DNA of 64,000 nucleotides, taken from the NCBI RefSeq assembly GCF_009917485.1, contig NZ_QZDT01000013.1, positions 1 through 64,000 of the forward strand. Direction: 5' to 3'. The position numbers were made by a program, and so were the translations under genes. Under the pieces are notes generated by a model. The model saw nothing but the letters and a program-made list of their open reading frames with translations, searched no databases and had not been told where the DNA came from. Positions 53,535-62,862 of this stretch are shown piece by piece (positions within the stretch are counted from its first letter, which is position 1; every line of letters begins with the position of its first letter). Source of the DNA: Parablautia muri. GTDB taxonomy: Bacteria; Bacillota; Clostridia; Lachnospirales; Lachnospiraceae.

Positions 53535-55442
53535 ATGAATTATAAACTTCACACAAACGGCCAATGGGATATACTGGGAAACAATATACACCTGAAAAAT
53601 GCTTATCCCGCCATCAACGGCCTGCCTCTTTCTCCGGTCAGTGTATCGGTGGAAAATGATTCCGTCCTTTATCGTCTGGAAAAAGGGCAGATACAGCTAA
53701 ATTTTCTAAAAAAAGATGACAAGGTGGAGGTTACCTGCACCCTCTGCGGCCTAAGAGGAATCCATGACGTAGAACTGCTTGCAAACGCATTGGCAGACCA
53801 TGCGGAACATGTATTTATCCAGGGACTGGGCATGCAGGGGCCCTCCGGCTGCCATCCCATCACAGGCCGTGGCCAATCCAATGCCAGCTCACCCAATCCA
53901 AATTCAGATGAAGCACAAAAGGCCCCCTTTATCTCCCATGGGCTGATTTCTCTTTTCAATGATGACGGAGCCTTTTTCGTATATGCGCGGGATCACCGTC
54001 ATTATATCAATTGCTATCAGGTAGGCGTTACCCAAAATTTGTTTGCGGGCGAAGCAGTATGTTTTTCGGGCGGCTTTAATCTGGAAAATACGGCTGGTGA
54101 TACGTTAACCCTTCCCACCCTCTATTTTGCCGAAGAAGAAAATCTTTTTCCCGGACTGCAGAATTGTGCAAGGGAAATTGCCCAAACTATGAAAGCCAGA
54201 ACCGCTATGCCGCCGGTTTTCCACTGGTGCAGCTGGTACTATCTCTACCAGAACCTGAGCCAGGAACTGCTGGCAGAATACTTAAAAGAATTTCAAGTTA
54301 TAGAAAATGTGCCCTTTCACTATATACAGATAGATGCCGGATATGCACCCCATACAGGAGACTGGCTGCTGCCAAATCACTTGTTCCCACAGGGACTGAA
54401 AGAGGCGGCAAAAAGTATTCTTGACGCCGGCTATCATGCCGGAATCTGGGTTGCTCCGTTTATTGTGGGGGATTAATCAGAATTGTTCCAAAAGCATCCT
54501 GACTGGGTCCTTCATGATTTGGATGGAAAACCTATCGCCCGGCTGCAAAGCTATAATGAGCCTAAGATGTGGGGCAGCTCTGACTGTAACTATTATGTAC
54601 TGGATACCAGCCATCCGCAGGCGCTTGCTTATTTGGAAGAAGTATTTTGCTCCTTAAGAGATTGGGGGTTTTCTTTGTTTAAAACCGACTTTATGCTGTG
54701 GAATATGTTTGACACTTCCAGGGTAAAACGTTATGACGCAAGTCTTACTTCGGTGGAAATCCTTCGCAATACGCTGAAAGTCATCCGGCAGGCTATCGGA
54801 GAAGAAAGCTATCTTTTAGGATGCATTGCTCCTTTCCTCCCCTTCATTGGCTATGCGGACGGCATGCGGATTGCCGGGGATGTGGGGGCACAGTGGGCGG
54901 AGGATTACGGCCCCATTAATATGCTCAGGGAGTTACAGGCAGATACGTATTTTAACCATATATACTGGCAGAATGACCCGGATTCCGTTCTTCTTCGAGA
55001 CTTTGCCATCCATCTAAAGCCCCATGAGATCCGCAGCCTTGCACTGCTCCAGGCTCTTTCCGGAGGAGCCGTCACAACCTCCGACCCGATTCACAGGATT
55101 TCTGATGAGCGGCTTAAACTGCTGCATTTCATTACCCCGCGTGAAAAGGTATGCCCACAGCTTCCATATTTCGGAAAGGAACGGCAGGATATCGTTCTTT
55201 TACATATATTAAAACAGGGAAATCTATTGTTTACCATGAATCCCACTGACAGGCCTCTCACCGTTGTTTATCACTTTGGGGAGTTATTTCAGGAAAGGGA
55301 ATGGTATGTGAGGCCATATGGAAGTAATATGACGGAAAAGAGGGAATGGTATACGGCTACACTAAATCCCCATGATTCTGTCCTGCTTTTTTTGACCAGA
55401 CAGCCTTTAGAGCAGGTGCCTGAGAATTTGTGGGATTGGTGA
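53535..55442 (+). pseudogene. GH36-like alpha-galactosidase, interrupted by an in-frame TAA
   Basis: A glycoside hydrolase of 635 coding codons related to GH36 (melibiase) enzymes that release alpha-linked galactose. FHWCSWYYLYQNLS and HYIQIDAGYAPHTGDWL match the TIM barrel start. Codon 314 is TAA (54474-54476) within GIWVAPFIVGD, and the same frame then continues SELFQKHPDWVLHDLDG, in full agreement with the family. The likely nucleophile aspartate is in LFKTDFMLW and the acid/base in RIAGDVGAQW, both after the stop, so the truncated N-terminal product cannot be active. Several one-base changes could produce the stop. Confidence 0.82.
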
Positions 55443-55448
55443 TATAAG

Positions 55449-55486
55449 AAGGACAGTCCGCAAAGCGTGCTGTCCTTTGTTTTTTA
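55449..55486 (+). terminator. Intrinsic terminator after the alpha-galactosidase gene
   Basis: AAGGACAG (55449-55456) and CTGTCCTT (55470-55477) form an eight-base stem followed by TGTTTTTT. Confidence 0.85.
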
Positions 55487-55498
55487 CTATCACAGGCC

Positions 55499-55918
55499 TT
55501 ATAATTTCTTCGAAAAATGACACTCTCCATCTTCTCTATACCCGAGTTTCCTATATACGGCCTGGGCGGTCTTGTTATCTTTTCCTGTAAGCAGTCCCCA
55601 TTCATGGGCGTTATAATGGCTGGTTACATAGGTTTCTGCGAAGCTGATCATGTTGCTTGCAATCCCTTTTTTTCGATATGCCTGCGCTACATATACTTCC
55701 GTAATTTCCGGCATATATTCATCATAGCAAAATGACTTTTTCAGCTGGACGCAGATAAATCCCACAATTCCCCCATCCTCCTCATCCACTACAACAATTT
55801 CCTGCCTGTTGTCTAAAAGGGATTTTTCGATATAGGTGCGGGACGCACCCACCCCGTTAAATTCATCGTTCAGAAGCTCCAATTGCGGAGCATCCTTTGC
55901 TGTTGCCAAACGTACCAT
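55499..55918 (-). CDS. GNAT family N-acetyltransferase
   Basis: A 139-residue GNAT enzyme. The acetyl-CoA pyrophosphate loop is YRKKGIASNMISFAE, preceded by the strand TEVYVAQ, and the C-terminus has the usual KLGYREDGECHF. ATG 55918 is preferred since AAAGGA lies six bases upstream; ATG 55924 abuts that site and an earlier TTG has none. It starts 21 bases after the SDR gene and may be the last gene of the long minus-strand cluster. The substrate is unknown. Confidence 0.88.
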   Translation of the reverse strand: MVRLATAKDAPQLELLNDEFNGVGASRTYIEKSLLDNRQEIVVVDEEDGGIVGFICVQLKKSFCYDEYMPEITEVYVAQAYRKKGIASNMISFAETYVTSHYNAHEWGLLTGKDNKTAQAVYRKLGYREDGECHFSKKL

Positions 55919-55939
55919 AAACATTCCTTTCAAATTTAA

Positions 55940-56716
55940 TCACACAAGGCTTAATCCGCCGCTGACATCCAGAACAGCTCCCGTAATGTAGGCGCTCTCC
56001 TCGCTTGCAAGAAAGCAGATTGCCTCTGCCAAATCCTCCGGCGTGCCCATTCTTCCTACCGGAATACAGGAAAGCATACCAGAGGTGTCTTTGCCCTTTG
56101 GTTCAAGTGCCGGTCCGTTATGGGGCAGACGCGCTATTGCTCCCTTCTCTATACAGTTTACAGTGATTCCTTCCGATGCCAGTCTGGCCGCACAGTTTTT
56201 ACCCAGTGCCGCCACCGCCCCCTTCGCCACAGCATTCGTAAAGCTCTCTAATCTTCCGCCGCGCACTCCTTCCACCGTAGTCATAAAAATTACCCGCGGC
56301 GCCCTGCTCTGACGTAAATACGGCAATGCGCATTTCAGCATGGAATAGCTTCCCCCAAGCAGATGTCCCACTTCTTTCAACATAAAATCTGTATCCACCA
56401 AGTCTATGCTATCCTCGAAACCATCTCCACCCGTATTACAAATTACTACATCTATAGAACCATACTCTTCAAAAATCCGTCTGTATACTTCTTCATCCGG
56501 TATAGGGGGATTCTGACAGTTACCATCCTGCACTGCCCCGCATTTTCCCGGGTATGCCAGTCCTTCCATCTCTCTAATCAATTTCTGTGCCTGTGCGGGC
56601 TGATGGGTTAGCATAACTACATCCATACCGCCCTTACACAAAGCTTTTACCGCCGCAACACCATCTCCGCCGCTGGCTCCGGCGAAAACACATGTCCTCT
56701 TTTCCAGTGTCTGCAT
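55940..56716 (-). CDS. Atypical short-chain dehydrogenase/reductase
   Basis: A 258-residue SDR by fold: GASGGDGVA at 13-21 for the nucleotide, CNTGGDG (93-99) in place of NNAG, and a C-terminal ITGAVLDVSGG. The catalytic residues are altered: the Tyr of YxxxK is N161 (NAVAK, with K165 kept), and the usual Ser is in TT (T146/T147). It could be a non-classical or inactive family member, or the Tyr may have moved. Found at the end of the hydrolase cluster, after a 61-base gap. Confidence 0.8.
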   Translation of the reverse strand: MQTLEKRTCVFAGASGGDGVAAVKALCKGGMDVVMLTHQPAQAQKLIREMEGLAYPGKCGAVQDGNCQNPPIPDEEVYRRIFEEYGSIDVVICNTGGDGFEDSIDLVDTDFMLKEVGHLLGGSYSMLKCALPYLRQSRAPRVIFMTTVEGVRGGRLESFTNAVAKGAVAALGKNCAARLASEGITVNCIEKGAIARLPHNGPALEPKGKDTSGMLSCIPVGRMGTPEDLAEAICFLASEESAYITGAVLDVSGGLSLV

Positions 56717-56777
56717 GTTTCACCTCATTTCTGCATTGTCTTTCTCATATTTTTCCATGCGCAACTTCCGTAATGGT

Positions 56778-58040
56778 TCACATTACTGTCTTCTCCAGCC
56801 ATCCATCCACATAATCAAAGCAGTTTTTAACCGTATCTCCAAACTGCCCTTTGTATTCCTCCGCATCCTCCTGGGGAACAAAGTTGTGGGATGCTCCCTC
56901 CACAAAAGCGATTGTCTTATTCCCGCTTGCCGCATTCCGGTAAATCTGTTCGGACGCCAAAAACTCATAGCTTCCTGTCATACCCATCAGCAAAAGCGGC
57001 GCTCTCACATGCCGAATATTTCCCGGCGTGCAGCTAAACCCTGAATCCCATTCAATACCATAAATATGTGTTTCATCATATCCAAACCCTTTTGTACGGA
57101 TGCAGGAACATGTAAGGAAGGTTTTGATTGTTGTCATATCGGTTGCCATCCTGTTTACGGTAACCATATTCCGGTCAAAGTGCGGTTTTCTCAAGGATCG
57201 AATCACTTCATTGGTAACGGAACCATCCCCATGAATCAAGTCATATTTCCCCTGGGTATGGGAAAGATATCGAATATCCTGCGGAAACAGCTTATTGTTA
57301 GGCGCAATCTGGGAACCTCCTGCTATGACAAAAGGCTCATCATCATCAAATTCCCCCTCGCCCTTCTCAAGCTTCTCCAGTCTCTCCAGTGCATAGTCGA
57401 TCAATTTCTCATTTCTTTTTTCCTGTGCTTTGTGGAAATTCTTCACAAATTCCTCCAAATAATGAGCACCCTCCGAAGCGTAACCATTGGCAGGATCAAA
57501 CAGCTCAAATCCGGGCTTTAGATTCCGGCTGGAGGACTCTTTCACAATACTTGGTTCAAGGCTGACCAAAGTCATAATCCCATTCCCCCAATTAGAGTCC
57601 AACAGCATAACCGCATCCGCCTTGGAAAATGGTCCCACATCCTGCATTTTTACAATCATACCTTCGTGTTGGAATACCTGTACTCCATTTTCCGCAACCG
57701 CCTGATACGCACTCATAAGTGTTGCGCCTCCGCTATGTCCAAGCAGCACGATTTTTTCAATCTCCGGCAGTTTCTTTAAGTATGCAATCGCACGTCCTAA
57801 ATCCTCCAGTTTGTTTTCAAAAGGCCCTCTGGAACAGGTCACATTCGAAGCCAGAACCGTATAGCCGCGTTTTGCAAGTTCCGGCGCCGGAATAAATCCA
57901 TAATAGTCGGCATCACTGTGCATCAGCATAATACCGATCTTCCTTTTGCCTGTCTGCTCCGCCGGCTGATAAAGCACAGCCCCCTGGCTATGTGTAAACT
58001 GATGATAAACATTCCTGACTTCATAGTATTTTTGTTCCAT
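56778..58040 (-). CDS. Alpha/beta hydrolase
   Basis: A 420-residue cytoplasmic serine hydrolase. The nucleophile S103 is in VLLGHSGGATL, an oxyanion-hole histidine could be H41 in LMHSDADYYGF, and the catalytic histidine is in EGASHNFVPQED near residue 390. Between about 130 and 330 lies a large insertion with a charged helix (KAQEKRNEKLIDYALERLEK), probably a lid. The start at 58040 has GGAGG seven bases upstream. A GC-rich hairpin (GCCCCGC/GCGGGGC, 58087-58109) lies before it. The substrate is unknown, but esterases are common in this family. Confidence 0.82.
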   Translation of the reverse strand: MEQKYYEVRNVYHQFTHSQGAVLYQPAEQTGKRKIGIMLMHSDADYYGFIPAPELAKRGYTVLASNVTCSRGPFENKLEDLGRAIAYLKKLPEIEKIVLLGHSGGATLMSAYQAVAENGVQVFQHEGMIVKMQDVGPFSKADAVMLLDSNWGNGIMTLVSLEPSIVKESSSRNLKPGFELFDPANGYASEGAHYLEEFVKNFHKAQEKRNEKLIDYALERLEKLEKGEGEFDDDEPFVIAGGSQIAPNNKLFPQDIRYLSHTQGKYDLIHGDGSVTNEVIRSLRKPHFDRNMVTVNRMATDMTTIKTFLTCSCIRTKGFGYDETHIYGIEWDSGFSCTPGNIRHVRAPLLLMGMTGSYEFLASEQIYRNAASGNKTIAFVEGASHNFVPQEDAEEYKGQFGDTVKNCFDYVDGWLEKTVM

Positions 58041-58116
58041 GTATTTTTCCTCCGTTTCTTCACTGTCTCTATATCTGAAGCTAACAGCCCCGCAGCTGGC
58101 TGGCGGGGCATTAAAC

Positions 58117-58809
58117 TTAAAGGTCAATTTGATTTGATTGTTCGGGAGCCTTATTGGGGCTCAGAAAAGAAGCATATCTGATTTTCTTCTCCGCCATATA
58201 AATTTCCATACACATGCCTGATGCGCCAAGAGCAGAAACCAGGCAGGCCAGTTCCCCGCTTATATCTTCCTTCATGTGCAGCAGAATATATATAGCCGTA
58301 GTCACAGATATGCCAAACAAAGCGCCTGATGTCCATTTCACAGCTTTTTTCAACTTATCAACACAATGATATTCATACAGCGTCATATTTTCGCCTGCAG
58401 TCATATAATGAAATAAACAGCACAGCGTCCAAAATAAGCTGGCAGTGGAAACAGCTTCTGCCGTAGCAACATACCAGCTGTAATTACTTGGCACATTGCG
58501 TGTGGCACAGAAAAGAAACAATAATAAGGACATTCCAAAGGAAATGCAATAAAACGTACGGATCCAAATACGCTGCATATGATTCAACTCCTGTTTGTGA
58601 TAAACGCCCGTATAGACCCGTTCAATCTTCCTCCTGCCATTAGGTTTTTCGACTAAATATTCTGAATATCCTTCAAAGTAACGGCGATATCCCTTGCTGT
58701 GGAAACCAGCGCTCTCCGGCATACCGCCCGTCTGCCTCCATTCCCTTTTTTTCGTATATTCCTTCAATGATTTCATTGCAGCCCCCAGGCCGCCGTTTTT
58801 AAGCAGCAT
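58117..58809 (-). CDS. Hypothetical four-helix membrane protein
   Basis: I do not recognise this 230-residue protein. A basic, tyrosine-rich N-terminal cytoplasmic part of about 80 residues (GYRRYFEGYSEYLVEKPNGR) precedes four hydrophobic helices at about 87-103, 112-135, 154-176 and 185-205. No catalytic motif is seen. ATG 58776 is an alternative start eleven codons later. It follows the gene at 58825 by 15 bases, so the two small membrane proteins are surely co-transcribed. Confidence 0.68.
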   Translation of the reverse strand: MLLKNGGLGAAMKSLKEYTKKREWRQTGGMPESAGFHSKGYRRYFEGYSEYLVEKPNGRRKIERVYTGVYHKQELNHMQRIWIRTFYCISFGMSLLLFLFCATRNVPSNYSWYVATAEAVSTASLFWTLCCLFHYMTAGENMTLYEYHCVDKLKKAVKWTSGALFGISVTTAIYILLHMKEDISGELACLVSALGASGMCMEIYMAEKKIRYASFLSPNKAPEQSNQIDL

Positions 58810-58824
58810 AAATCTATACCTTCA

Positions 58825-59319
58825 TCATTCCTGTTCTTCGGAAAGAAATTGAATCTGTCCTTCCAATCCCTTCCGTACCATAAGCTCATTCAGCGCATTG
58901 TACAGGTTACGGGTTACGTCTGTGCTTTCATAATTGAAAACGACCACATCCTCCTGCGTTGTCAGGACAATATATTTTTTTGCCTTATGGAGAATAAACA
59001 GATGGTACTCACCCCAGCGCTCATTTTTCCAAAGCCCTGCCGCACCTTGATTGGTATCTGTCCCATCAACGACCTCCCCAAAATCAATCGCATCCAGAAG
59101 CTCTACGGAAACCAAATCCTGATAGTTGACAGTAATCTTCTCGCCTGTGCATCCTGTTATTGAAACAGCATCCTCCTCCGATAGCACATAAACCGTTTCA
59201 TTCGTCCGGTTCCGTGAAAAAAAGAAAAAAACTGCCAATATAATAACACACATGAAAATTGAATTATTTCGATATTGGATAAAGGGGTTCTTCTGTCTGC
59301 CCGGTTGATTGAATTCCAT
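58825..59319 (-). CDS. Hypothetical single-pass membrane protein
   Basis: A 164-residue protein with one transmembrane helix at about 21-35 (FMCVIILAVFFFF) and a beta-rich C-terminal domain with LSEEDAVSITGCTGEKITVNY and KAKKYIVLTTQEDVVVFNY. The strands and final helix resemble bacterial PH-like domains; this is a weak pattern match. It lies between the ceramidase-like gene (70 bases upstream) and the four-helix membrane protein. Confidence 0.65.
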   Translation of the reverse strand: MEFNQPGRQKNPFIQYRNNSIFMCVIILAVFFFFSRNRTNETVYVLSEEDAVSITGCTGEKITVNYQDLVSVELLDAIDFGEVVDGTDTNQGAAGLWKNERWGEYHLFILHKAKKYIVLTTQEDVVVFNYESTDVTRNLYNALNELMVRKGLEGQIQFLSEEQE

Positions 59320-59389
59320 TTGTTTCCTCTCCTGAAATCACTTTTGTCTTCTTGCTGCCTTACAATATGGCGTCATATAAAACCACTTT

Positions 59390-60631
59390 TTATCCCTCTA
59401 AAAGGCTGACAGCCGCATCTACAAATTTCTCCGCCGCTCCCGGCATAAGCATGGAGGACTGTGCCTCATTGGATGCATAATCATAGCTTGCCTGATCCGG
59501 CATATATTTCATGCCGCCGTTTAAAAGACTGACAATCATAATATGTTTTTTGGGCAGCTTATCCCGAAGCTGCTTTTCCGTAATGCAATTGATTTCCGGC
59601 TTACATCCTACAAAAGCAATATCACCGATTTCTGCCGTGCTGACTGCAAGTTCGGTGGCACCGTCTGCTTCAAATACTGCTTTTTTTCGCGGCTTAAGCT
59701 CCATTCTGGGCTTAGTCCCATGGTGAAAGCCTCCTGTCTGCAGCCGGATTTCCTCTGCTTCGATTATGTCCTCTATTTTATCAGCTATTGCCATAGCATC
59801 CTCCGCCATTTCCCGACCGATTTCCTCCACAATCGCAAATCCGGCTTCTACTCCCAAATCCACCGTTCTCACCTGTCCATCCACTATTTCATCATACATT
59901 GCAGTCTTTCGCGGAATCTGATCTCCTGAAGCCGCCATGCAAAACAGCACCGCTGCTCCATACTTTTCTTCCATCAAAGTACATGCCCGGCCGGGCACAT
60001 CTGAGGAGATGAGCCTTTCATTCTCCTGCATCTGTGAATTATCCACTGCACATGGCTTGATATCATAGCTGATCAAAAAGGCAATCGGCTTCTTTTGCAT
60101 ATCCATCACTTTCAACACGGTCATATCACGTGTGGAGAATCCCTCCGGATTTATCCCTATCCACCATCCAATATCGCTTTGAACATCACGGCAGCAATTT
60201 GTGTAAGATTTTCCGCAGCCAATGCCAATCCTGGCTTCTTTTATGGAATCCGCCGCCTGCATTGCTGCTTCTTCCGTTGCCCGCAGCAGCGCCAAGTCAA
60301 ATAATTCTGTTTCTTTCCGGGCTTTTTCCGTATCAGGATTCATACCCGGTCCTCCCGGCGCATGCGGTGTTGTAATCGCATGTGTCATATGCAACCATAC
60401 ATTTTCAACCTTCATATGCAAAGTTTCCGCTATGAGTTCTCTGCATTTCAGGATTAGGCTATCCGGCAGCATAACAATCTCATAGGACGCAATGACCCAT
60501 TTTTCTTTCTTTTCCATATAGAGGATACGTACATGTGGATCATCATGAACCCCCTTAAATCCCTGAAACGGGAACAATTCCTCAGAAAATCTGATGATCC
60601 CTGTTCCCGCACCGGCCTTAAAATTAACCAT
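59390..60631 (-). CDS. Neutral/alkaline ceramidase-like hydrolase
   Basis: A 413-residue protein related to the N-terminal catalytic domain of neutral ceramidases, zinc amidases that cleave N-acyl bonds. The metal-binding block appears as HMTHAITTPHAPGGPG (H81, H84 and H90; cf. HTHSGPGG in classical enzymes). The active-site block near residue 236 reads CMAASGDQIPRK, where classical enzymes have NQGDVSPN, including the nucleophile serine; here its position is unclear. No signal peptide is present and the C-terminal domain of true ceramidases is missing, so activity on ceramide itself should not be assumed. It sits within a run of hydrolases. Confidence 0.75.
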   Translation of the reverse strand: MVNFKAGAGTGIIRFSEELFPFQGFKGVHDDPHVRILYMEKKEKWVIASYEIVMLPDSLILKCRELIAETLHMKVENVWLHMTHAITTPHAPGGPGMNPDTEKARKETELFDLALLRATEEAAMQAADSIKEARIGIGCGKSYTNCCRDVQSDIGWWIGINPEGFSTRDMTVLKVMDMQKKPIAFLISYDIKPCAVDNSQMQENERLISSDVPGRACTLMEEKYGAAVLFCMAASGDQIPRKTAMYDEIVDGQVRTVDLGVEAGFAIVEEIGREMAEDAMAIADKIEDIIEAEEIRLQTGGFHHGTKPRMELKPRKKAVFEADGATELAVSTAEIGDIAFVGCKPEINCITEKQLRDKLPKKHIMIVSLLNGGMKYMPDQASYDYASNEAQSSMLMPGAAEKFVDAAVSLLEG

Positions 60632-60663
60632 ACATCTGCTCCTTTCCCGGAATTTTTGTTCTT

Positions 60664-61512
60664 TCAGGTTCCTTTCACCACATTATATACCGCCGGATCC
60701 TTCAAATATCTTTTGCTAAACATAATTTCCACATCTTTATACCGGATAAATCCTTTATCCGCCGGATCATGTGCAGACAAATCCGGAGGTGTATCAACAG
60801 GGCCCTTGACGCCATCTTCTACAGGTCTTTCTCCCATCTTCGGCGGCTCGTCCACCTCTCCGTCCAATGCCCGCAGCGCCGCCATCATTGCATGGTCGGC
60901 CATGCTTGCCCTGGCAATCTCTCTGCCATGCCCATATGCTACCCAGTCAAACTCATTTCTCCGCTCCAAAAGCTTAGCCACACTCATCACATAGCGCAGC
61001 ATGCTTGGCTGCGGGTCTACACACTTATATTCCAAAGGCACCATAGACGCCAGATTATCCCCCGTAAAAATCACTCTATATGTGCTGTCAAGCCATGCGA
61101 CAGAGTCAGGGGAATGCCCGTCCATACGGATTGCCTCAAAGGTTCTTCCGCCAATATCCAGCACAAATCCATCATCCACCACCACAATTTCATAATCTAC
61201 GGGATAACGTTCGATAGGCTGCCCGCCATTGGGTTCTTTTGCTATTTCCGCAGCCAGCCTTCCCATATATGCTTTATCAAAATAACCGTTCAATCCGGTA
61301 TGGTCAAAATGCCCATGAGTGGAAAGCGCTGTCCTGACAGGCTTTCCACATAGCTTCTCACAATATTCCCGCAGATTACCATAAGAATCCCCCGTATCAA
61401 CCACAACCCCCTGCTCATCTCCTGCACACAAATAAGCCGTAGAGCCGTGGGAAGTAATCAGCCATGTATTGTCAAGCACCTTTTTTGACTCAAAATAAAA
61501 ATTATTATCCAT
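60664..61512 (-). CDS. Metallo-beta-lactamase fold hydrolase
   Basis: A 282-residue MBL-fold enzyme. The zinc motif HxHxDH is STHGHFDHTG (H66, H68, D70, H71), with DTGDSYG before it, RMDGHSPDSV (H near 141) and IFTGDNLASM (D near 164). A C-terminal extension follows. ATG 61512 has GGAGG six bases upstream. Members hydrolyse thioesters, lactones, esters or other bonds; this one cannot be assigned. It lies 32 bases before the ceramidase-like gene. Confidence 0.88.
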   Translation of the reverse strand: MDNNFYFESKKVLDNTWLITSHGSTAYLCAGDEQGVVVDTGDSYGNLREYCEKLCGKPVRTALSTHGHFDHTGLNGYFDKAYMGRLAAEIAKEPNGGQPIERYPVDYEIVVVDDGFVLDIGGRTFEAIRMDGHSPDSVAWLDSTYRVIFTGDNLASMVPLEYKCVDPQPSMLRYVMSVAKLLERRNEFDWVAYGHGREIARASMADHAMMAALRALDGEVDEPPKMGERPVEDGVKGPVDTPPDLSAHDPADKGFIRYKDVEIMFSKRYLKDPAVYNVVKGT

Positions 61513-61567
61513 CCTAAACCTCCATACTGTCAATTACAATGACATATTCCATTCTATATTCCAAACT

Positions 61568-62752
61568 TCAAGACTTCTTCTGCGCGAACAGCCACTCGCG
61601 AATTGCATCCACACAATATGCATAACGCCATGTATTCACATGATGTTCACCGCCGTCACTGTGCCAGCCGTCTGCCACTGACTCTATTGCATAAGGAGTA
61701 TAAAACATATTTGCGCCTGTCGCAATCAGTTTTTCAGCCTTAGCGGCAAGCTCCTCATTTGACGCTTTGGCATCCCAGATTTCCCTTGCAATTCCGGCGC
61801 CGTCCCGCTCCAGCCCTACCAGAATTTGATTCATCCCCGGGAAAGCTTTGGCATCTCCCATTGAATTGATAAACCAGAAATTTTTCTTTTCCAATCCACT
61901 GCCGGAAAAAAGCCTTTCATCCCATTGACCTGCAACAAACAAAGATGCCGCGAACAAGTCGGGATATCTGAGATTCAAAACCATGGATGCCATACAGCCC
62001 ATAGACTGGCCTGTTGTATAAAGACGGTCCGTATCAATATGATACTCTTTCACAATTTTGTCCAAAAGACGTTTCCCCACTTCCAGCCTGTGGTCCACAT
62101 TCCAGTCATCGTCCACAATAGAAGGAATATCGTACTGTGGGGCGAGTACAAAACAAGGATGCTTTTCCTGTGCCTTTTGCGTTATCCATATAAGGGCGCC
62201 AACCCCCTGTGCCAAAGTGCATTCCGGCTGTTTTCCGCACACAGAGGCATCATGGATAAACTGGACAAGGGGATAGCTTTTCTCCGGATTATAATCCTTC
62301 GGAATATACAGATTATAAGCAAGTCCCTCAAAAGATCCCTGTACGAAATCATCTGTCAGCTCATTCAAAACCATATTGCTTACATCAGCCGCAGCCGCAG
62401 GAATATCCTCCCCGCTTTGGCCGCGCAGGCTCTCTGCCTGCTCTACGGAAAGCTGCGGCTTTATCACCTGCGCACCACGCCCCTCCCATGGATTACCGCC
62501 TATATAGGTTAAAGCGCCCTGTTCCTCCGGAAAAAGCTCTAAAATCACAAACCTTCCGTCACCGGGTTTTCCGTTTTCTTCCGGGCTCGCATATGCTGCC
62601 GTTACGGTCCGTCCCCCAACACGAAATACAGAGTCTGATACAGAGCTGTTTAAAATAACCGTGTCATATTCCAGCACGGCTCTGATACATTTCTGGCCTT
62701 CAAAAAATACCCTTGTAACCGCCGTAATCTTTTTGATATGTTTATTCTTCAT
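61568..62752 (-). CDS. Prolyl oligopeptidase-like alpha/beta hydrolase (esterase)
   Basis: A 394-residue protein. An N-terminal beta domain (about 1-125) precedes an alpha/beta hydrolase domain with PLVQFIHDAS, FVLAPQYD, the nucleophile S250 in TTGQSMGCMAS and a histidine in GGEHHVNTW near residue 374. The layout resembles esterases of the PHB-depolymerase/feruloyl esterase type. No signal peptide is obvious, so it should act in the cytoplasm. AGGAGG lies six bases before ATG 62752. A hairpin separates it from the upstream binding protein gene. Confidence 0.83.
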   Translation of the reverse strand: MKNKHIKKITAVTRVFFEGQKCIRAVLEYDTVILNSSVSDSVFRVGGRTVTAAYASPEENGKPGDGRFVILELFPEEQGALTYIGGNPWEGRGAQVIKPQLSVEQAESLRGQSGEDIPAAAADVSNMVLNELTDDFVQGSFEGLAYNLYIPKDYNPEKSYPLVQFIHDASVCGKQPECTLAQGVGALIWITQKAQEKHPCFVLAPQYDIPSIVDDDWNVDHRLEVGKRLLDKIVKEYHIDTDRLYTTGQSMGCMASMVLNLRYPDLFAASLFVAGQWDERLFSGSGLEKKNFWFINSMGDAKAFPGMNQILVGLERDGAGIAREIWDAKASNEELAAKAEKLIATGANMFYTPYAIESVADGWHSDGGEHHVNTWRYAYCVDAIREWLFAQKKS

Positions 62753-62810
62753 ATTTACACCTCCTGCATATGGCAAGCTTTGCTTACGGTACTGCGATTC
62801 TTCCAATTGC

Positions 62811-62844
62811 AAAGACTGCCGCCTGTAGCACTGCGGCAGTCTTT
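62811..62844 (-). terminator. Strong hairpin between the binding-protein and esterase genes
   Basis: AAAGACTGCCGC and GCGGCAGTCTTT form a perfect twelve-base stem with a ten-base loop, 18 bases after the binding-protein stop. Only TTT follows on the minus strand before GCAATT, so it may be a partial terminator or stabilise the upstream mRNA. Confidence 0.7.
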
Positions 62845-62862
62845 AAATCTCAAACACTTTCA

